The translations under genes and the position numbers were made by a program. A stretch of 24,227 nt of DNA from an uncultured bacterium (GTDB lineage Bacteria; Patescibacteriota; Patescibacteriia; 2-12-FULL-60-25), in contig CALFEO010000032.1 of assembly GCA_937949995.1 (NCBI GenBank), forward strand, positions 1 through 24,227, in the 5' to 3' direction. Positions 23,701-24,227 of the stretch are shown here, piece by piece. The first letter of the stretch is position 1. Every line of letters starts with the position of its first letter. Below the pieces are notes generated by a model, which saw nothing but the letters and a program-made list of their open reading frames with translations, was not told the DNA's origin and did not search any database.

Positions 23701-24085
23701 CTTGGGAGCTTTCCCGTCCGTCATCATCACTCCTTATGGCAGTGTAACCGGCGCCTACTACGTTACCAACGTCAAAGACACAGGCTTCACCATCGTCTTA
23801 ACCGAAGAGCAAACTTTTGACCTGCTTATCTACTACGAGGTAAAACTCCCCAAAGGCAACAAAGTCATCCTCTCCGACGGCACAGTAGCCGAAATGGATA
23901 CTTTAACCGGCCAAGTAGCCTACGCTCCAACCCCAACTGAACCCGAACCGGAACCCGAGGTAACTCCTGAACCCGACCCGGAGCCTGAAGTAGCTCCCGA
24001 ACCGGAGGTCGCTTCTGAACCCGAGGCATCTCCTGATCCGGAGCCAGATGTGTCTTCTGAACCTGAAACACCGTCTGAACCTTGA
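14759..24085 (+). CDS. Giant modular fibre-like surface adhesin with internal peptidase S74 chaperone domain
   Basis: ATG 14759 gives 3108 residues; the frame is open to TTG 14681. Domains: hydrophobic signal/anchor (27-47, possible cleavage VNA-A near 61); an N-terminal fibre-type domain (63-183; VNYQGKL to PYAF); stalk repeats rich in VSSTN/GYVSTTNLY (about 315-1048); YadA-head-like NTA(I/V)GY repeats I (1121-1431); a linker with GNVGIG motifs; three 76-residue repeats (about 1676-1903); YadA-like repeats II (1994-2528); and a peptidase S74 domain (about 2545-2650) with SDIRIK, S2550 and K2555 forming the Ser-Lys dyad and cleavage expected just after S2550 (or before it, by family). Then come beta-rich linkers, a DYAERY...PGDIV...GRVP surface domain (2809-2948), a beta domain, and an acidic Pro/Glu tail (about 3060-3108). 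S74 domains drive trimer folding and self-cleave in phage tailspikes. Attachment would be through the N-terminal helix; there is no C-terminal anchor. Confidence 0.85.
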   Translation: MPSTQNRFGSNPKTNQKVFSVAMNAKLFVCVWLVGLQVLGSLLGFGSISLRDLFSIKAVNAATGINQAVNYQGKLMDSAGNLVADGNYSIKFTIYNQSAGGTQLWSASTTNGLPAGTPAALDVTVNNGLFSILLGDINNSQVAFPEGLFNNDSLYLGITIGADAEMTPRKRLAAVPYAFNSQTLQGQYASNTVSNTGGDLFALRQASTDAAASTRTALYIETKGTSNLNDFLIRASDSTSDVFTVSRQGNVTTTGNLTVNGSTKLNNTLNVSATSTLADLALTGRVNSNLLPYITDTYLLGNSTYRWLGVTAQNINAVNVSSTNIDALGYVSTTNLYSDTALLGNVTSTNLYNSGVVSTTSLYVNGVAITGAGATPTWQQVTDVGATTNNWIQFAGATSTNNIVPSLTNSLTLGTSAYQWANIFSQSANFTYVSTTHLDASGYIVTNNLAATNADLTNVSSTNIDALGYVSTTNLYSDTALLGNVTTTNLYNSGTVSTTQLYVNGVAVTGIESQDFQDVTDLGVATTNWIQFAGATSTNHFLPGTNNLFNLGSLAYRWANLFAVNGNFTGTVTTTNLFASGYVSTTSLYVNGTQITGATPTLQNVTDAGYITDDAIGFAGASSTGHFLPTANITYDLGSTSFRWRNLYASNGIFTNVSSTNIDALGYVSTTNLYSSFGLLGNVTTTNLYNSGVVSTTQLYVNGTQITGVEAQDFQDVTDLGATTNNWIQFAGATSTENIVPSLTNSLTLGTSAYQWANIFSQSANFTYVSTTHLDASGYIVTNNLAATNADLTNVSSTNIDALGYVSTTNLYSDTALLGNVTTTNLYNSGTVSTTQLYVNGVAVTGIESQDFQDVTDLGVATTNWIQFAGATSTNHFLPGTNNLFNLGSLAYRWANLFAVNGNFTGTVTTTNLFASGYVSTTSLYVNGTQITGATPTLQNVTDAGYITDDAIGFAGASSTGHFLPTANITYDLGSTSFRWRNLYASNGIFTNVSSTNIDALGYVSTTNLYSSFGLLGNVTTTNIYNSGTVSTTALYVNGVQITGGGSGSQDLQDVTDQGYVTTNPIRVAGATSTDQLFVLGSQDAPQLIVQANATQDMENPLILFRNSAGTAIGGIHTNDQSNIFAGFESGAFITTGTYNTALGFRTMYNSWSNITGSYNTAIGAEAMWGYSGGVMSGYDNTGVGYRALATLSSGYGNTAVGYSSLADNTTGYQNNAFGWGALGNNTTGWKNVAIGVEALTNNTDGESNTSVGNESMFNNNGDDNVAVGKWAMRLSTTADQTVGIGASALSGNNATGTTGVGYRALYSNSTGINLSGVGHLVMDENTTGSNNTAMGSSALYYNRTGSGNTSLGSYALHGFTGTSHSNNTGVGYNSLFAVRTGSANTALGGGTLYALTTGASNTAIGYAAGDNITTGSNNITIGSEIDAVSATGNNQLNIGNVIYGDLSGGNIGIGDSSPAALFTVGSGDLFRVDSNGNVVRINNVAYSWPGAQGGADTYLRNDGSGNLTWVAVAGSSATPTLQEVTDEGNITGNAIGVAGVSSTGNILPTATLTYDLGSSSNRWKDVWASSTYIGSSTWNLRQNASGYFAIANVGGSERVTVDTSGNVGIGDTTPASMLTVGSGDTFQVNSSGNIIRINGVTYNWPSANASGALRNDGSGNFSFNNNISQFTNNSGYITGVGGQTLASTNLWVGNASNQATAVAMSGDATMSNTGVVTVANDSHTHNATTISGLSTADFTSANISQWTNNSGYITGVGGQTLASTNLWVGNASNQATAVAMSGDATMSNTGVITVADNSHAHDGTTISGLAVADFTSSNISNWTNDAGYITGVGGQTLASTNLWVGNASNQATAVAMSGDATMSNTGVITVADNSHAHDGTTISGLAVADFTSPNISNWTNDAGYLTNSSAFIQNGNSFTADAVLGTNDAYSLSFETSGASRATINTSGRLTMLGSANTTQLSVRANAAQTNANPLVLLETSAGVEMARIHTDNANNIFVGAYAGQVNNYAGGGTQNAFFGSSAGTANTTGGSNSSFGFRSLWSNNTGNRNSAFGSSALNSNQGGSDNNAFGENALITNISGGYNVAFGTNALYYNTTSSNSALGYRAAESNTSGSYNTAIGFRASAGNQTGSYNTSLGYRALTGVLNNSNSGNTAIGTNVLQAVTTGNNNTAVGYNAAASQVTAIQGTAVGVESLFSNTANYSTGFGYRSSYRNTSGLYNTAIGHEALYPNQTGTNNTAVGYQSLYGAGGTYNFSNNTAVGYQSMYNIQTDGNANTAVGSNSLYSVTTGDYNTAVGYYAGRAQTTGAFMIAMGYEALYNATSTHRLMGIGYRSAYSNTGGADNVGIGYTSLYYNQTGGFNTAIGNASLMGVTGNSHSRNTATGYYSGYGVTTGYDNALFGYEAGRTLTSGYYNVGVGSGAMRSNSSGQQNVAIGYNAFYTSASGFNNVAVGYRALNGANGDSGNTAVGADALLITTTSDNTALGAYAGDSFANGTLNTFIGWGADASAGGYTNSTALGSTAVVTGSNRIHIGNTSVGWIGGQVTWQTYSDIRIKENINDNNLGLSFINKLRPVKYTYKASHSPTSGDKVYDGLIADEVKDVMDEMGVTFSGYNDPAEDGGDPDGLKSIAYSALTIPLIRATQELYASSSPLFTGINIDPNFIALGESFLSIDTDGNLAYKGATIKSQGTSTTSTQAFSSHTFSFMGSAWDMDVNQEVRPSFNLINNTMSASSSEFTLTYSTGTSFNQKLLTITNSGDVKITGDLHVGRRLYLGSKTSGESSTSTYIFVDDTLSPTSTYISTNADGWQSEDAYDYAERYESSEDLVPGDIVTVDPNGVNMVKRATSPSDILIGIVSTKPGFVTGRHYDGWHPIALAGRVPTRVSTMNGPIRAGDYITATQIPGVGAKAKQGESIIGIALESYNSPQEGLISVFVKNIGSNQINNTYTTVTYGPEKPAETPGVMEFAMIKAGQKEVNVTFDSLGAFPSVIITPYGSVTGAYYVTNVKDTGFTIVLTEEQTFDLLIYYEVKLPKGNKVILSDGTVAEMDTLTGQVAYAPTPTEPEPEPEVTPEPDPEPEVAPEPEVASEPEASPDPEPDVSSEPETPSEP
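16010..16819 (+). repeat. 810-bp exact direct repeat, copy 1 (within the giant gene)
   Basis: Line-by-line comparison shows identity to 17018-17827, offset 1008 bp (336 codons, in frame). It encodes stalk repeats. Confidence 0.93.
17018..17827 (+). repeat. 810-bp exact direct repeat, copy 2 (within the giant gene)
   Basis: It is identical to 16010-16819. Flanking stalk repeats are similar in protein but diverged in DNA, so this pair is recent or recently homogenised. Confidence 0.93.
19784..20467 (+). repeat. Three tandem 228-bp (76-codon) repeats in the giant gene
   Basis: Units start at 19784, 20012 and 20240, each with GYITGVGGQTLASTN and a DNSHAHDGTTISG-type motif familiar from phage tail fibres. 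Units 2 and 3 are almost identical; a truncated fourth begins at 20468. Confidence 0.9.
22390..22720 (+). other. Peptidase S74 / intramolecular chaperone domain within the giant protein
   Basis: The domain starts with TYSDIRIKENI, includes LRPVKYTYK and DGLIADEVKDV, and ends with AYSALTIPLIRATQEL. The Ser and Lys five residues apart match the catalytic dyad of endosialidase chaperones and MYRF. About 460 residues follow it, whereas in tailspikes the domain is usually C-terminal. Confidence 0.85.
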
Positions 24086-24227
24086 TTAACTTATTGTCTG
24101 AACCACGATTCACTTGATTAACAGATTAGCTTGATTATCTTATTGTCTGAACCTTGATTATCAACCCGATTACCAACCTAATTAACTTGATTACACAGAA
24201 CTGGTGGAAAGTTCATAAAGTCTAAAG
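24070..24227 (+). repeat. GTCTGAACC/TTGATTA dispersed repeat at the 3' end of the giant gene
   Basis: Units of TTGTCTGAACC-TTGATTA type recur (24073-24090, about 24092-24113, about 24143-24160), with further GATTA heptad-like steps to about 24193. The first unit supplies the last Ser-Glu-Pro codons and the TGA stop. The end (24200-24227) has GGTGGAAAGTTCATAAAG, related to the repeats near 710-790. No terminator is visible before the window ends. Confidence 0.7.

Noticed and set aside
14759..24085. Prophage tail-fibre gene
   Set aside because: The modules are phage-like, but no capsid, tail, terminase or integrase gene is nearby, and the protein has a signal/anchor segment.

Overview
The window looks like a chromosomal segment of a Patescibacteria (Candidate Phyla Radiation) bacterium. 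I infer this from the gene families, not from a marker phylogeny. All seven convincing protein genes and the single tRNA lie on the + strand. Most genes appear to be single transcription units. Several have a TATAAT-like -10 box a few bases before the start codon, none has a clear Shine-Dalgarno sequence, and five transcription units (four protein genes and the tRNA) are followed by an intrinsic terminator. TGA is used as a stop, so the Gracilibacteria code (TGA = Gly) does not apply.

Layout. 1-1550 is a housekeeping end: rpsO (ribosomal protein S15) and a stand-alone NYN/LabA-type nuclease-like protein, each with its own terminator. 2079-9470 is a cell-surface locus: two paralogous secreted proteins, a membrane-anchored two-domain protein resembling the WxL-interacting DUF916/DUF3324 family, and a 1289-residue membrane protein with IPT, fibronectin III and carboxypeptidase-regulatory-like domains. 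9570-12056 encodes an O-antigen-ligase-like polytopic membrane protein fused to a TPR tail, probably acting in surface glycan assembly or transfer. 12107-14114 is a pair of inverted repeats of about 300 bp enclosing an unrecognised coiled-coil gene and tRNA-Ala(GGC). 14248-14406 is a run of hairpins ending in a terminator, a candidate small RNA. 14759-24085 is one giant gene (3108 residues) for a modular fibre-like adhesin. It has a signal segment, tail-fibre-type stalk repeats, two blocks of YadA-head-like repeats, an internal self-cleaving chaperone domain (peptidase S74, Ser-Lys dyad visible), a further surface domain and an acidic Pro/Glu tail.

The intergenic DNA is unusual. It is a mosaic of short dispersed repeats and perfect palindromes that recur in both orientations (1-200, 660-840, 1580-2045, 12100-12500, 13340-13440, 13560-14120, 14435-14513, 24070-24227).

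The most interesting possibilities are: (a) the two small secreted proteins plus the DUF916-like protein form a divergent WxL-type surface system in which the Trp residues are replaced by Tyr/Phe; (b) the giant adhesin is a mosaic with an internal autoproteolytic trimerisation domain, an exact 810-bp duplication and a compositionally distinct AT-rich module; (c) palindromic elements share a core but have different flanks that stay self-complementary, suggesting mobile or functional hairpins.
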